From Luteibacter aegosomatis (lineage in GTDB: Bacteria; Pseudomonadota; Gammaproteobacteria; Xanthomonadales; Rhodanobacteraceae): 64,000 nucleotides of DNA. The notes beneath the pieces were generated by a model. The model worked only from the letters and a program-made list of their open reading frames with translations, did no database searches and was not told the origin of the DNA. The position numbers and the translations under genes were made by a program. Location of the stretch: assembly GCF_023078455.1 (NCBI RefSeq), contig NZ_CP095740.1, positions 434,001 through 498,000 of the forward strand, given 5' to 3'. The stretch's first letter is position 1; every line of letters begins with the position of its first letter. Below are positions 17,539-26,795 of this stretch, piece by piece.

Positions 17539-18462
17539 TCAGTAACGCGGCACGGTCGGATCGACCTCGCGCGCCCACGCATCCATGCCGCCCTCGACGT
17601 TGAAGAGCTGCGTGAAGCCGTGCGCCGCGAAACGTTCGGCCGCCGCGCGGCTGGAAATGCCGTGGTGGCAGATGAAGGCGATCGGGGTGTCCTTCGGCAG
17701 CGAGGCAAGGGCTTCATAGCCTTCGTCTTCGAGGATGCGCGCACCGGCCAGCGGAGCGGCCATCGCGCGGCCGTGGGCCGGGCGGACGTCGACCAGCACG
17801 AGGCCACCGGCGGTCAGGCGATCCTTCAACTCGTGCACGCTGATCGAGCCGATCTCCACCGCGCCGGGGAACTTGAGGCTGAGGCCTTCGCCCTGCACGG
17901 TGCTGACCCAGTCGATCACCACACCCTTGGCGCGCTGCGCGCTGCCCGGGTCGAAATGCACTTCGATGCCGTTGGCGACGGTGACGATGTCGTGGTCGCC
18001 GGCCGGGGCGAGCTGGAAGCCGGCGCTGTGGTCGGGGCCGATCTCCAGGTGCAGGGCCATGCCCTGGGCGTTCGCCATGCCGCCACGGATGGCTTCGGCG
18101 GCCTTGTCGGTGATGGTGATCTCCGGCGGCGTGCGGTCGGGCGCGCTGGCGCCGAACAGCGAATAGAGTTCGCCGCTGGTGTACATCTGGCGGATGATGT
18201 CCGAGCCGCCGACGAGCTCACCCTTCACGTAGAGCTGCGGGATGGTGGGCCACTGGCCGAACTCCTTGATACCCTCGCGAATCTCCGGGTCTTCCAGCAC
18301 GTTGACCGTGTGGTACTCGTCGATGATGTCGTTCAGCGTGTTGGTGGCGGCGGCGGAAAAGCCGCACATCGGCTGCCGGCGCGTGCCCTTCATGAACAGC
18401 ACGACCTCGTGCTGGGCGAGCAGGGCTTCGATTCGCTCGCGGGTGGGGGTATCAAGGGCCAT
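17539..18462 (-). CDS. grxD: Three-domain protein: monothiol glutaredoxin, degenerate A-type domain, rhodanese
   Basis: This 307-residue protein carries three domains. Residues 1-105 form a Grx4-type monothiol glutaredoxin with active-site CGFS at 33-36 and the WPTIPQLYVKGELVGGSD glutathione/Fe-S segment. Residues about 112-200 look like an IscA/HesB-type domain (ITDKAAEAIRGG ... GIEVHFDPGSAQRAKGVVIDWV) but lack the three cysteines of true A-type carriers. Residues about 205-307 are a rhodanese with Cys265 in ICHHGISSR. Glutaredoxins of this class carry [2Fe-2S] clusters with glutathione; the fusion suggests combined iron and sulfur handling. The ATG at 18462 fits the family N-terminus. Confidence 0.88.
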   Translation of the reverse strand: MALDTPTRERIEALLAQHEVVLFMKGTRRQPMCGFSAAATNTLNDIIDEYHTVNVLEDPEIREGIKEFGQWPTIPQLYVKGELVGGSDIIRQMYTSGELYSLFGASAPDRTPPEITITDKAAEAIRGGMANAQGMALHLEIGPDHSAGFQLAPAGDHDIVTVANGIEVHFDPGSAQRAKGVVIDWVSTVQGEGLSLKFPGAVEIGSISVHELKDRLTAGGLVLVDVRPAHGRAMAAPLAGARILEDEGYEALASLPKDTPIAFICHHGISSRAAAERFAAHGFTQLFNVEGGMDAWAREVDPTVPRY

Positions 18463-18522
18463 GGGGTCACCGCGGAATAGGGGGAAATGAGCCCATTCTA
18501 CATGGGCCCACCCCAGTCCGTT

Positions 18523-19392
18523 TCAACCCGCTACCGACACCTCGGCACGCAGGGTCGACAGGTCGCCGCGGCAGTCGGCCAGCGGGGCGAAACCCCGTAC
18601 CGCCGCGGGCGAGGGAAGCACGGTCTCCCGGCTGGCGCGGCCCAGCGGCGTGCAGCGCTCGGTCCAGTGGATCAGCTCCATCGCCCCGGTGAAATCCTCG
18701 ACGAGGGCCGTGCAGTGCTCCACCCAGTCGCCGTCGTTCAGGTAGAGGATGCCGTCGATGGGGCGCACGTGGCCGAAGTGGATGTGGCCGCAGATGTGGC
18801 CGTCCACGCCGCGTTCGCGGGCATCGCTTGCCACCCGCTGCTCGTAGCCGCGGATGTATTCCATGGCCAGGCGGATGTGCGACTTGATGATGATCGACAG
18901 GGGCAGGTAGGGCAGCTCGAGGCGGCGGCGCACGGTATGCATGCGGCGGTTGGCCCAGCAGATCACGCGATGCATGGCGTCGCCCAGCAGGGTGAGCCAG
19001 CGCTTGCCGATGTGTTCGGGATCGAATTCGTCGCCGTGGCTCACCCGGTAGCGGCGGCCGTCGGCGCCTTCGTGCATGGCATCCAGCACTACGCGGATGC
19101 CGGCGATGGTGGAGCCGGCGAGGCCGCGCATCGGGGCGTCGTGGTTGCCGGGGATGTACACCACCTCGACGCCGCGCGCGGCCATCGCGACGAACTCGGC
19201 GATGACGGCGCTATGGTCGGGGTGCCACCAGTGGCGCCTGGCGAGGGCTTCCATGTCGACGATGTCGCCGACGAGGTACAGGCGCTCGCAATCGACGTTG
19301 CGGAGGAAATCGAGGAGGTAGGCGGCCTTGCAGTCGGGCGTGCCCAGGTGCACGTCGGAGATGAAGGCGCTGCGACAGGTGAGCTTGGCCAT
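18523..19392 (-). CDS. LpxH-like metallophosphoesterase
   Basis: This 289-residue calcineurin-type metallophosphatase resembles UDP-2,3-diacylglucosamine pyrophosphatases, which hydrolyse the lipid A precursor at the membrane surface. Metal-binding blocks appear in order: FISDVHLGTPD, YLVGDIVD, IPGNHDAP, SHGDEFD and GHICGHIHFGHV. ATG at 19392 is preferred; an upstream extension of 38 residues is Pro/Arg-rich with no family resemblance. A basic, amphipathic middle segment (RRRLELPYLPLSIIIKSHIR) may bind the membrane. A second LpxH elsewhere cannot be excluded, so the substrate remains inferred. Confidence 0.82.
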   Translation of the reverse strand: MAKLTCRSAFISDVHLGTPDCKAAYLLDFLRNVDCERLYLVGDIVDMEALARRHWWHPDHSAVIAEFVAMAARGVEVVYIPGNHDAPMRGLAGSTIAGIRVVLDAMHEGADGRRYRVSHGDEFDPEHIGKRWLTLLGDAMHRVICWANRRMHTVRRRLELPYLPLSIIIKSHIRLAMEYIRGYEQRVASDARERGVDGHICGHIHFGHVRPIDGILYLNDGDWVEHCTALVEDFTGAMELIHWTERCTPLGRASRETVLPSPAAVRGFAPLADCRGDLSTLRAEVSVAG

Positions 19393-19530
19393 GACGTCGG
19401 TTTCCGGGGGTGTCCCGGGACGCCAGTGTCGGCCCGGGAGGTAACCGGGGCGTGGCGAGGGTGTTGCAGGGAGGTTGCGGCGGTAAACCCGGATTTCGAT
19501 ACACATCCCCCGCGGTGCGCTCCGCAGGAT

Positions 19531-19606
19531 TCGCCGATACGATCGGCTCCCACCCCTTCGGTCGTGAGTTTCCTACCGAAGGGGTGGGAGCCGATCGTAT
19601 CGGCGA
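19531..19606. repeat. Family A inverted repeat, perfect 32-bp arms
   Basis: Arms 19531-19562 and 19575-19606 are perfect inverted copies with a 12-nt spacer. Each arm holds an inner palindrome around CCGATACGATCGG and a distal part CTCCCACCCCTTCGGT. The repeat directly abuts the stop codon of the SGNH hydrolase gene. Confidence 0.9.
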
Positions 19607-20209
19607 TCAGGGCTTGCCCTGGTGCGAAACCTCGCGAAAGGCGGCTCGGGCCTCGGGCAGGATGGCCTCCACCCACAGCTCATATTGCGCTGCCGACGGA
19701 TGCAGCCCGTCGCCGACCACCATGCCCGCGTGTTCGCGCGAGATGCCGGTCACGTCGACCCAACGCGCGAAGGCCCGCAAGGTTTCGTCCTTCGCGATGG
19801 CGTTGAATGCATCGATCTCGCGCCCGATGGCCGCGCGGTCGCGCCCTTCGGCGAATGGCGTGACGCCCCAGTCGGGAATCGATACCACCACCACGCGTCG
19901 CGCGTCGCCCGCCAGGCCGATGGCGCGATGGAGCAGGGCGAGGAACTGTTCGCGGTATTCGGTGGCCGGGCGCCCGCGGTACTGGTTGTTCACCCCGATG
20001 AGCAGGGTGACGAGGCCATGGCCGGGATGCAGGTGGGCCGCGTCCATCGCGGCCGACAGCTCGTCGGTGGTCCAGCCGGTGGTGGCGACGATGCGCGGCG
20101 CGCCCATGCCCAGGCGATGCGCCAGTTGCACCGGCCAGCGTCCGGCCTCGGGCACGCCTTCGCCGATGGTGTAGGAATCGCCCAGGGCGAGGAAACCGCG
20201 TTCGCCCAT
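19607..20209 (-). CDS. SGNH/GDSL-type hydrolase
   Basis: This 200-residue esterase-fold protein has no signal peptide. Block I is LALGDSYTIGEG with the nucleophile Ser, block II centres on the Gly in TTGWTTDE, block III is LIGVNNQYRG with the Asn, and block V is DGLHPSAAQY with the Asp-His pair. These enzymes hydrolyse esters or remove acyl groups; the natural substrate is unknown. The gene lies 3 bases downstream of alaA in the same direction and is probably co-transcribed with it. Confidence 0.88.
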   Translation of the reverse strand: MGERGFLALGDSYTIGEGVPEAGRWPVQLAHRLGMGAPRIVATTGWTTDELSAAMDAAHLHPGHGLVTLLIGVNNQYRGRPATEYREQFLALLHRAIGLAGDARRVVVVSIPDWGVTPFAEGRDRAAIGREIDAFNAIAKDETLRAFARWVDVTGISREHAGMVVGDGLHPSAAQYELWVEAILPEARAAFREVSHQGKP

Positions 20210-20212
20210 GCC

Positions 20213-21457
20213 TCAGGCCACCGCGCTGGCGACGGGGCGGTGTTCCTCGGCCATGCGGCCGAGCACGCGGTCGATGCGGGCGAACACCTCGACCAGCTGC
20301 GCCGGTTCGGGCAGCAGGGTCAGGCGCAGGTGGCGGCTGGCCGAGAGGTTGAAGCTGGTTCCCGGCACGAGCAGCACGCCTTCCTCGTCGAGCAGGCGCA
20401 GCGCGAAGGCCGTGTCGTCGAACGAGGGGATCGCGTCCGCCCGCACCCCGGGGAAGGCATAGATCGCGCCGCCGGGGGCGACCACGTCGAGGAAGGGGCT
20501 GGCGGCCACGTGGTCCAGCACGATGCGCCGGGCCTCGTGCAGGCGGCCGCCCGGCGAGGTGAGTTCGCCGATGGTGGGCGTATCGAGTAGGGCGGGCTTG
20601 ACCGCCCATTGCGCGGTGACGTTGGCGCACAGGCGCAGCGCGGCGAGCAGTTGCAGCGCGTCGCGGTAATCGGCGGTGCGCTTCGCGTCGCCCGACAGGC
20701 TCATCCAGCCCACGCGATAGCCGCAGGCGCGATGCACCTTCGACAGGCCGCCGAAGCTCACGCAGGGATGGTCGCCGGCGACGGCGGCCAGCGGCTGGAA
20801 CGGCGTGCCGTCGTAGAGGATCTCGTCGTAGATCTCGTCGCAGAGCAGCAGCAGGTCGTGACGGCGCGCCACCTCGACGATGCGCTCGAGCAGGGCCTTC
20901 GGATAGACGGCGCCGGTGGGGTTGTTCGGATTGATCAGCACGATCGCCCGCGTGCGCGGTCCCACCAGGGCTTCGATCTCGTCCGGGTCGGGCAGGTGGG
21001 CATTCTCGGCCGGGCAGCGGTAATAGCGTGGCTGGCCATGGTTGAGGAGGGTCGCGGCGCTCCACAGCGGGTAATCGGGGCTGGGCAGCAGCACCTCGTC
21101 GCCGGGCTGGAGCAGGGCGCGCAGGGACAGGTCGATCAGCTCGCTGACGCCGTTGCCGACGAAGATGCGTTCCACGTCGATGCCGGTGGCGCCGCGTGCC
21201 TGCTGCTGGGCGAGGATGGCCTCGCGGGCCTCATCCAGGCCCTGTTCGTGGCCGTAGGCCTCGCTGTCGGCGAGATGGCTGGCGATGGCCTCGCGCAGGT
21301 GGCGCGGCGTGGCGAAGCCGTAGCGGCCGGGGTTGCCGATGTTGAGCTTGATGACCGCCTCGCCAGCGGCTTCCCGTTCGCGGGCGCGCCGGGTGAGGGC
21401 CCCGCGGATTTCGTAGCGCACTTCCGCCAGGTGCGCGCTGGGCTTGATCGAGGACAC
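20213..21457 (-). CDS. alaA: AlaA-like alanine/glutamate-pyruvate aminotransferase
   Basis: This 414-residue PLP-dependent class I aminotransferase probably interconverts pyruvate and alanine with glutamate as amino donor. It shows VIKLNIGNPGRYGF near the N-terminus, INPNNPTGAVYP, LLLCDEIYDEILYDG, and the PLP lysine in SFGGLSKVHRACGYRVGW, with the C-terminal LRLTLLPE. The spacing and the SKxxRxxGxRxGW form match AlaA more than AspC. The Ala/Val-rich C-terminal tail is unremarkable. Exact amino-acid specificity is inferred from the family. Confidence 0.87.
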   Translation of the reverse strand: MSSIKPSAHLAEVRYEIRGALTRRAREREAAGEAVIKLNIGNPGRYGFATPRHLREAIASHLADSEAYGHEQGLDEAREAILAQQQARGATGIDVERIFVGNGVSELIDLSLRALLQPGDEVLLPSPDYPLWSAATLLNHGQPRYYRCPAENAHLPDPDEIEALVGPRTRAIVLINPNNPTGAVYPKALLERIVEVARRHDLLLLCDEIYDEILYDGTPFQPLAAVAGDHPCVSFGGLSKVHRACGYRVGWMSLSGDAKRTADYRDALQLLAALRLCANVTAQWAVKPALLDTPTIGELTSPGGRLHEARRIVLDHVAASPFLDVVAPGGAIYAFPGVRADAIPSFDDTAFALRLLDEEGVLLVPGTSFNLSASRHLRLTLLPEPAQLVEVFARIDRVLGRMAEEHRPVASAVA

Positions 21458-21576
21458 GTTGGAGGACTTTCCTATGGACGCCGCCGGGCCCGTTCCCGGG
21501 GTCTGGACCGATCCTAGCAGCGTCCCCGCGTGTCAGCGAGGCGGAAATCGGCCGCCGAGCGGGCATAATCCCGCCC

Positions 21577-22635
21577 ATGACCGACTCCCCGGAACTGGCG
21601 CGCCTGCGCCACATCGGTTGGCGCGAGCCCGCCCTGCCCGACGATCCCCGCCGCCTCGCCCGCGTGGTGGCCCAGCATCGCGCGGGTTACGAGGTGCACG
21701 ACGGCGAGGACGCGTTCAACGCGCAGCCGGCCGGCGTGTTCCTCAAGCGCGGGCTCGATCCGTCGCTGCGTCCGGCGGTGGGCGATTTCGTCTTTCTCGA
21801 CCGGGCCACGCACCCGGTGATCGAGGCGGTGCTGCCGCGCCGCTCGGTGCTCACGCGCGCCGCCGCGGGCGAGCGTTACGAGCGGCAGATCATCGCCACC
21901 AACATCGACCACGTGCTGGTGCTCACGGGATTGGACGGCGATTTCAGTCCCGCCCGCATCGAGCGCTACCTCACGCTGGTGGAAGGTTCCGGTGCGCGCC
22001 CGGTCGTGCTGTTGAGCAAGGCGGACACCGGCGTGGATGTCGACGCCGCGGTGACCGCGCTGCGCGCGCGGCTGCCGGCGGAGGCCGCGGTGCATGCCAT
22101 CAACGGCAAGGATCCGGCCACCGTCGCGTTGCTGGCGACGTACCTGGGCCCGGGTTCCAGCGCGGTGCTGGTGGGGTCCTCGGGGGCGGGCAAGTCCACG
22201 CTTACCAATACGCTGCTCGGCGAGGAGCGCATGGCCACCGGCGCGGTGCGCGCGAACGATAGCCGTGGGCGGCACACCACCACGCATCGCGCGCTGCTGA
22301 TGCTGCCCACGGGCGGCTGCCTCATCGATACGCCGGGGATGCGCGAGCTGAAGCTCACCGGCGAGGAAAACCTCGATCTCTTCGCCGACATCGAGGCGCT
22401 CGCCGCGCAGTGCCGCTTCGCCGATTGCAGCCATGGCAACGAGCCGGGGTGTGCGATCCAGGCGGCGCTGGCATCGGGTGAACTGTCGCCGCAGCGCTGG
22501 CGCAATTACCTCAAGCTGCACGACGAGCGCGAGGAGCAGGCGGCGACGCTCGAGGCCCGGTTGCGGCGCAAAGCTGCGCCGGTGAAGCACGCTGGCAAAC
22601 CGAAGCGGGGTGGGTGGTCGCATGACGACGACTGA
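21577..22635 (+). CDS. rsgA: Ribosome small subunit-dependent GTPase A
   Basis: This 352-residue circularly permuted GTPase assists late maturation of the 30S subunit. An N-terminal OB-fold precedes G4 (here LLSKAD rather than NKxD), then the P-loop GSSGAGKSTLTN, the G2 threonines (RGRHTTTHRALL) and G3 DTPGMRE. The zinc-binding motif CRFADCSHGNEPGC lies in the C-terminal helical domain, and the basic tail (KPKRGGWSHDDD) suits RNA binding. ATG at 21577 gives the usual N-terminal extension. It diverges from alaA. Confidence 0.95.
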   Translation: MTDSPELARLRHIGWREPALPDDPRRLARVVAQHRAGYEVHDGEDAFNAQPAGVFLKRGLDPSLRPAVGDFVFLDRATHPVIEAVLPRRSVLTRAAAGERYERQIIATNIDHVLVLTGLDGDFSPARIERYLTLVEGSGARPVVLLSKADTGVDVDAAVTALRARLPAEAAVHAINGKDPATVALLATYLGPGSSAVLVGSSGAGKSTLTNTLLGEERMATGAVRANDSRGRHTTTHRALLMLPTGGCLIDTPGMRELKLTGEENLDLFADIEALAAQCRFADCSHGNEPGCAIQAALASGELSPQRWRNYLKLHDEREEQAATLEARLRRKAAPVKHAGKPKRGGWSHDDD

Positions 22636-22643
22636 GGCAACGT

Positions 22644-22734
22644 GATTCGCCGATACGATCGGCTCCCACCCCTTCGGTAGCCAGGATTCGACAACCCTAC
22701 GATCGACGGGGTGGGAGCCGATCGCTTCGGCGAA
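22644..22734. repeat. Family A inverted repeat, imperfect
   Basis: The left arm (22644-22680) matches the family A consensus exactly. The right arm (about 22697-22734) has diverged in its distal part but keeps GGGGTGGGAGCCGATCG. It lies between the convergent rsgA and pilus genes. Confidence 0.8.
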
Positions 22735-22752
22735 CGGCGCGCGACAGGGCGG

Positions 22753-23751
22753 CTAGTACGTCACCGTCACCGTGATCAGGTCGCTGTAATTCCCCGCCGC
22801 CACCGCCGCCTGCGCGGGCACGCGCCCGTACACCGTCACCGTTTCCTCCGTCCCCGTCCCCGAACGCGACAACGTATCGCTATTGAGCGTCCCACCCCAA
22901 CGCAAGGTCCGCTGGCTGTCCTTGTAGAGCTCGTAATTGACGAACGCTCCCCCGGCCGCCATGCGGCGCTGCGTGCCCGATGCATTGGCGCCGTTGTCGA
23001 GGCCCAGCTGGTAGGCCGCGCGATTGGTGCAGGTGATGCGCAGCAACGAGGTCTGGTCGGTGGCGGCGGTCAGCAAGCCCGGCACGTTGCCGAAGAGCAG
23101 GTCGGTGGCGGCGCCGAAGGTGCACTTCGGCGCGACGGATGCGGTGACGGTCATCGTGGGGCCGGCGACGGTGAACGGACCGCCGGTGCCACCGCTGGTG
23201 CAGGTGGCGGGCGGCAGGCCGAGGCTCAACAGCGCGTCGTTGTGGCTGTAGGTCAGCGAGCTGGTGAGGGTGCCGGTGTAGTTGCCGGGCGAAAGCGTGC
23301 CTTGCGCGGCGGAAACCCGGCCGTAGACGGGCAGGCTACCCGTGATCTGCGCACCGTTGGAAAGGATGCCGATGCTCAGGATGAACGTCCTCGGCCCGTA
23401 GGTGGCATTGCCCAGCGTGCCCCATACCGTGCCCACCGCGTCCTGGTACACCTGGTACTGCATGCGGTCGCTGCTCGGATTGACGAGGGTGCGTGGCGAG
23501 AGGTTGCCGAGGTCGTCGGTACCGAAGCTCGCGCAGGCGGTGATGAACGAGCCGAACAGTTCGGCCAGCGGCCCGCTGTAAACGCAGCGGTAGTTCAGCG
23601 TGGCCGACACGTTGACGACACCGCCGGTGGGGTCCACCGCGCCGAACGAGAGTCCGGTGATGCCGGTGATGCTGCAGGTCGTGGTCGCCTCGGCACGCGG
23701 GGCGACGAACAGCGACGATACGCAGAGCAGGAGCAGGGCGAGCCATTTCAT
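22753..23751 (-). CDS. Two-domain spore coat U (Csu-type) pilus tip protein
   Basis: This 332-residue secreted protein has a signal peptide (residues 1-23, AEA cleavage) and two spore coat U domains in tandem. The first begins TTCSITGITGLSFGAVDP and the second TASVAPKCTFGAATDLLFGNVP. Each ends with the family pattern VYGRV, a Gly-rich turn, and a final Y-x-D/G-x-[IL]-T-V-T-type beta strand (NYSDLITVTVTY). Two-domain members such as CsuE act as tip adhesins in archaic chaperone-usher pili, and its place at the end of the operon agrees. Binding target unknown. Confidence 0.85.
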   Translation of the reverse strand: MKWLALLLLCVSSLFVAPRAEATTTCSITGITGLSFGAVDPTGGVVNVSATLNYRCVYSGPLAELFGSFITACASFGTDDLGNLSPRTLVNPSSDRMQYQVYQDAVGTVWGTLGNATYGPRTFILSIGILSNGAQITGSLPVYGRVSAAQGTLSPGNYTGTLTSSLTYSHNDALLSLGLPPATCTSGGTGGPFTVAGPTMTVTASVAPKCTFGAATDLLFGNVPGLLTAATDQTSLLRITCTNRAAYQLGLDNGANASGTQRRMAAGGAFVNYELYKDSQRTLRWGGTLNSDTLSRSGTGTEETVTVYGRVPAQAAVAAGNYSDLITVTVTY

Positions 23752-26108
23752 GGCGTGCTCCGGCAGGTGAGCGGGCCCAGCTGGGGCAGTTCCTTCGCCC
23801 CGTCGGGATAATCGAGCGCCGTGGTGCAGGTCGAGCCGTCCGGCAGCGTCACGCGCAACGCGGTATGGCGATCCTGCAAGGCGTCGAGGTAGGCCATGCC
23901 GTCGAAGCCCACCACCGCGGGTTCGCCATGGCCCGCATCCACGCGCGAGCCGACGGGCAGCGGCGTTCCCTTCGCGTCGACGAGGATCACCGACGCGGCC
24001 TGCACGCGATGCACGGGAAAACGCACGAGCACGCCGGAGCGGTCGGCGGGAGCCACGACGGCGTCCACGCGTTGCACGCGCGCGTCGGCGGGCAGGTCGA
24101 GCGGGTCGATGGCGAGGCGATTGTCCTGCCATGCGTTGAGTCGCGCGACGAGCAGCATGCCGCGATCGTCGGTGACCCCGGTGCGACGGTTTTCCAGCAG
24201 CACCGGAATGTCCGGCGTGCCTTCGGTGCTGACCACCGCGAACGCGTCGTCGATGCGCCGCGATGCGAAGGCGTGGCCGCCCATCAGCACCAGCGCGCCG
24301 TTGAGGTCGGCATAGCCGTAGGTGTCCGGCCCGATGTCGCTGGCGCCCACGGTCGCCTGGCCGAGTTCGCCCAGCCAGCCCGCTTCCGCGAGGCCGCCGC
24401 CCTGGGCGCCGGTGCGTCCTTGCGCGTGCCAGCCGAAGCCGCCGTCGCCGTCGATGGGGCGGCTGGCGTCGACGATGCCGAAGGTCCGGTCGCGATCGCG
24501 TTGTACCGACGTGCTCCAGGTCGTGCGTTCGTCGAGTGCGACGGTGACGCCGGCGAACAGGCTGCGATCGCGCGAATCGTCGAGGCTCTGGTTGTAGGTG
24601 AGGTTCACCGAGATGCCGTGGCCGAGATTGCGCAGCACGAACAGGCCTGCCAGTCGCGTCGCCGGTTCCCCGGCGAAACGCAGGCGCACGTAGTTCACGC
24701 CGAAGCTCGAATTGCGCACGTTGAAGCCGACCAGCGCGCGTTCGCTGGCGCGGGGCGGCGGCGAACCGTAGCCCGACGCCACGTCGCGATAACGCGCGTT
24801 GCCGCGCAGCGAATCGAACGAGACGTTCATGGTGCGCCCCATCCACGTGTAGCCGACGCCGTATTGCATGCCACCGCGACGCGACCCCGCCAGCGAGGCG
24901 TTGATCGTGCTCGCGCCCGCGGGATTCCATACCGCGCCCGCGCCACCGCTGGCCAGTCCGTCCCCACCCTCGGCGTGGCCTTCCAGCGTCAGCCGGTCGC
25001 TCATGCCGTGGCGCCACGTGGCGCTGCCGACGGCGGCCGATCCGTAGTCGAACGAGCGGATACCGTACGACTCGCGCACCTTGCCCAGCTCCACCGACCA
25101 GTCGTCGAGACCTGCCCGCAGCAGCTGGCGCGCGGCGTAGAACGGAAACGTCACCGTGCTCGTGCGGCCGAGCGCATCGGTGAGCACGACCTGGGCCTGA
25201 CCGGCCTGGTCCACGCCGGGAATGGCCGTCAACTGGAACGGGCCGGCGGGCACGCGACCGTCGTATTGGCGGATGCCGTCCACATACAGCTCCACCGCCG
25301 AGGGCGCGGTGGCTTCACCGAAGAACTGCGGCAGCGGCGTGGTGACGCGATAGGGTTGTTGCGCGAAGTCGGTGCCGATGGCGACGCCGCCGATGCGCGT
25401 GGCGCGGGTCCATGAGAGAAAGCCGGTGAAGGCGTCGCCCACCGTGAGCGCGAGCGACCGCGACGGAAACGACAGGCGCCATTGCGTGTCCAGGCGCACC
25501 GTGCCGCCTTGCCAGCCTTCGCCCCGCGTCTGGTAGCGGCGGGTGAGCGAGGTGTTGCTGAGCACGCCCAGGCCTTCGCTGAAGCCGCGCAGTTCGGCCA
25601 GGCCGCTCACGTTGCCCAGCCCACCGCCGTGTGCCGCGTAGATGTCGTAGTTCAGCAGCAAGCCGGTGCCGCTGGTGGGCGGCGTGGCCGAACGCTCCCG
25701 CTCGCCCAGGACCTGGCTCGGCAACGAAAGACGATCCATCGGCGCATCGATGCGCACGCGCTGGTCGGTCACGTCGTAGGTGTAACGCACGCCGGGAATG
25801 TCCGCGAGGCAGCGCACGTCCTCGACGGCGGGTAGCGAGAAGCCGATGGCGCGCAGGTCGTCGGCCCGTGCGCAGAGCGCGTCGCCGCGTCGGGTGAAAT
25901 GCATCAGTCGTTCGGTGCCGTTGCCGTTGAGCACCACCTCCAGGTACAGGTCCTCGCCGGCCACGCGGTCGCGCGCCTGTACCGTGGGTGGCGGAATCGC
26001 ATCGGATTCGTTCGGGTTCGTCGTCGATGCATGCACGGAGGCGGCATCCAGGGCCAGGAGGCTAGCGATCGCCCGTGCCAGCGACGAGGGTCGACTCGGA
26101 CGTCTCAC
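23748..26108 (-). CDS. Fimbrial outer-membrane usher, CsuD-like
   Basis: This 786-residue usher forms the outer-membrane pore that polymerises and exports pilus subunits. It starts with a signal peptide and an N-terminal periplasmic domain (LYLEVVLNGNGTERLMHF). A 24-strand barrel follows with PLPQFFGEATAPSAVELYVDG and the YPDGA/ PLTCRS-type C-terminal domain. GTG at 26108 gives a good signal peptide but overlaps the chaperone gene by 47 bases. The stop overlaps the tip gene start by four bases. Homology is to the archaic (sigma-class) ushers working with spore coat U subunits. Confidence 0.88.
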   Translation of the reverse strand: MRRPSRPSSLARAIASLLALDAASVHASTTNPNESDAIPPPTVQARDRVAGEDLYLEVVLNGNGTERLMHFTRRGDALCARADDLRAIGFSLPAVEDVRCLADIPGVRYTYDVTDQRVRIDAPMDRLSLPSQVLGERERSATPPTSGTGLLLNYDIYAAHGGGLGNVSGLAELRGFSEGLGVLSNTSLTRRYQTRGEGWQGGTVRLDTQWRLSFPSRSLALTVGDAFTGFLSWTRATRIGGVAIGTDFAQQPYRVTTPLPQFFGEATAPSAVELYVDGIRQYDGRVPAGPFQLTAIPGVDQAGQAQVVLTDALGRTSTVTFPFYAARQLLRAGLDDWSVELGKVRESYGIRSFDYGSAAVGSATWRHGMSDRLTLEGHAEGGDGLASGGAGAVWNPAGASTINASLAGSRRGGMQYGVGYTWMGRTMNVSFDSLRGNARYRDVASGYGSPPPRASERALVGFNVRNSSFGVNYVRLRFAGEPATRLAGLFVLRNLGHGISVNLTYNQSLDDSRDRSLFAGVTVALDERTTWSTSVQRDRDRTFGIVDASRPIDGDGGFGWHAQGRTGAQGGGLAEAGWLGELGQATVGASDIGPDTYGYADLNGALVLMGGHAFASRRIDDAFAVVSTEGTPDIPVLLENRRTGVTDDRGMLLVARLNAWQDNRLAIDPLDLPADARVQRVDAVVAPADRSGVLVRFPVHRVQAASVILVDAKGTPLPVGSRVDAGHGEPAVVGFDGMAYLDALQDRHTALRVTLPDGSTCTTALDYPDGAKELPQLGPLTCRSTP

Positions 26109-26793
26109 CGTTGATCCTCGCCTTGAGTACGCCGCCCGCGATCGGCGTGCCGGACGGTAACGGCCAGGTCATCGCGCTTCCGGGCAAGGCATAGCCGACC
26201 AGGCCCGGCAGCAGGGGGGTACGCCGGCCATGGTCGTCCACGCGCACCAGGTCCGCGATCTGCGCATGGCCGTTGCCCTCGTTGCTCACCTGGAGACGCG
26301 GACCCTCGGCCGAATCGCTCCATCGCGCGCTCAAGGTGGCGCGCACGGACGCATCGCCCTTCGGCGCGACGAAGACGGGAATGGAATAGCGCAGCACGAA
26401 TTCCAGGCCCTTGGGCCGGTTCGTGGGCAATTCGTCCACGATGACGCGATAAGAGGCTTCCGCGCCGTCGGGCGGCGCGGCTTGCCGGATCACCCGCACC
26501 ATCTGCCGGTCGCCCGGGGCGATGGTCACCATCGGCGGGCTGACGACGAGGTCGCGCGATGCCTCGTACCGGTCCTTGCCGTCGCGCTGCGTCCAGCGGA
26601 ACACGCGCACCTGCGCATGGATGGTTTCCGCGCCGGTATTGGTCAGCCACAACGCCTCGGCCTGCGCGTTCGCGCGCAGGTGCAGCCCGATCGGCGACAC
26701 CTGCAGCCCGCTGGCGCGCAGCGGAGGGGCGAACGACGTCGCGATGGCCAGCGCGCCGGCCATCGCCAAGCGTAGCGGCCACGGAAGACGCAC
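26062..26793 (-). CDS. Periplasmic pilus chaperone, CsuC-like
   Basis: This 243-residue chaperone donates a beta strand to pilus subunits in the periplasm. GTG at 26793 opens a strong signal peptide (LPWPLRLAMAGALAIATS, then PPLRAS); an internal ATG at 26763 is the alternative. The first Ig domain contains LQVSPIGLHLRANAQAEALWLTN, RVFRWTQ, and the family's VSPPMVTIAPGDRQMVRVIR. The second has RPKGLEFVLRYSIPVFVAP. It begins two bases after the pilin stop, which implies translational coupling. Confidence 0.88.
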   Translation of the reverse strand: MRLPWPLRLAMAGALAIATSFAPPLRASGLQVSPIGLHLRANAQAEALWLTNTGAETIHAQVRVFRWTQRDGKDRYEASRDLVVSPPMVTIAPGDRQMVRVIRQAAPPDGAEASYRVIVDELPTNRPKGLEFVLRYSIPVFVAPKGDASVRATLSARWSDSAEGPRLQVSNEGNGHAQIADLVRVDDHGRRTPLLPGLVGYALPGSAMTWPLPSGTPIAGGVLKARINGETSESTLVAGTGDR

Positions 26794-26795
26794 CG

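Noticed and set aside
18487..19806. Plus-strand open frame opposite the LpxH-like gene
   Set aside because: It has no motif and the minus-strand gene shows all five metallophosphatase blocks.
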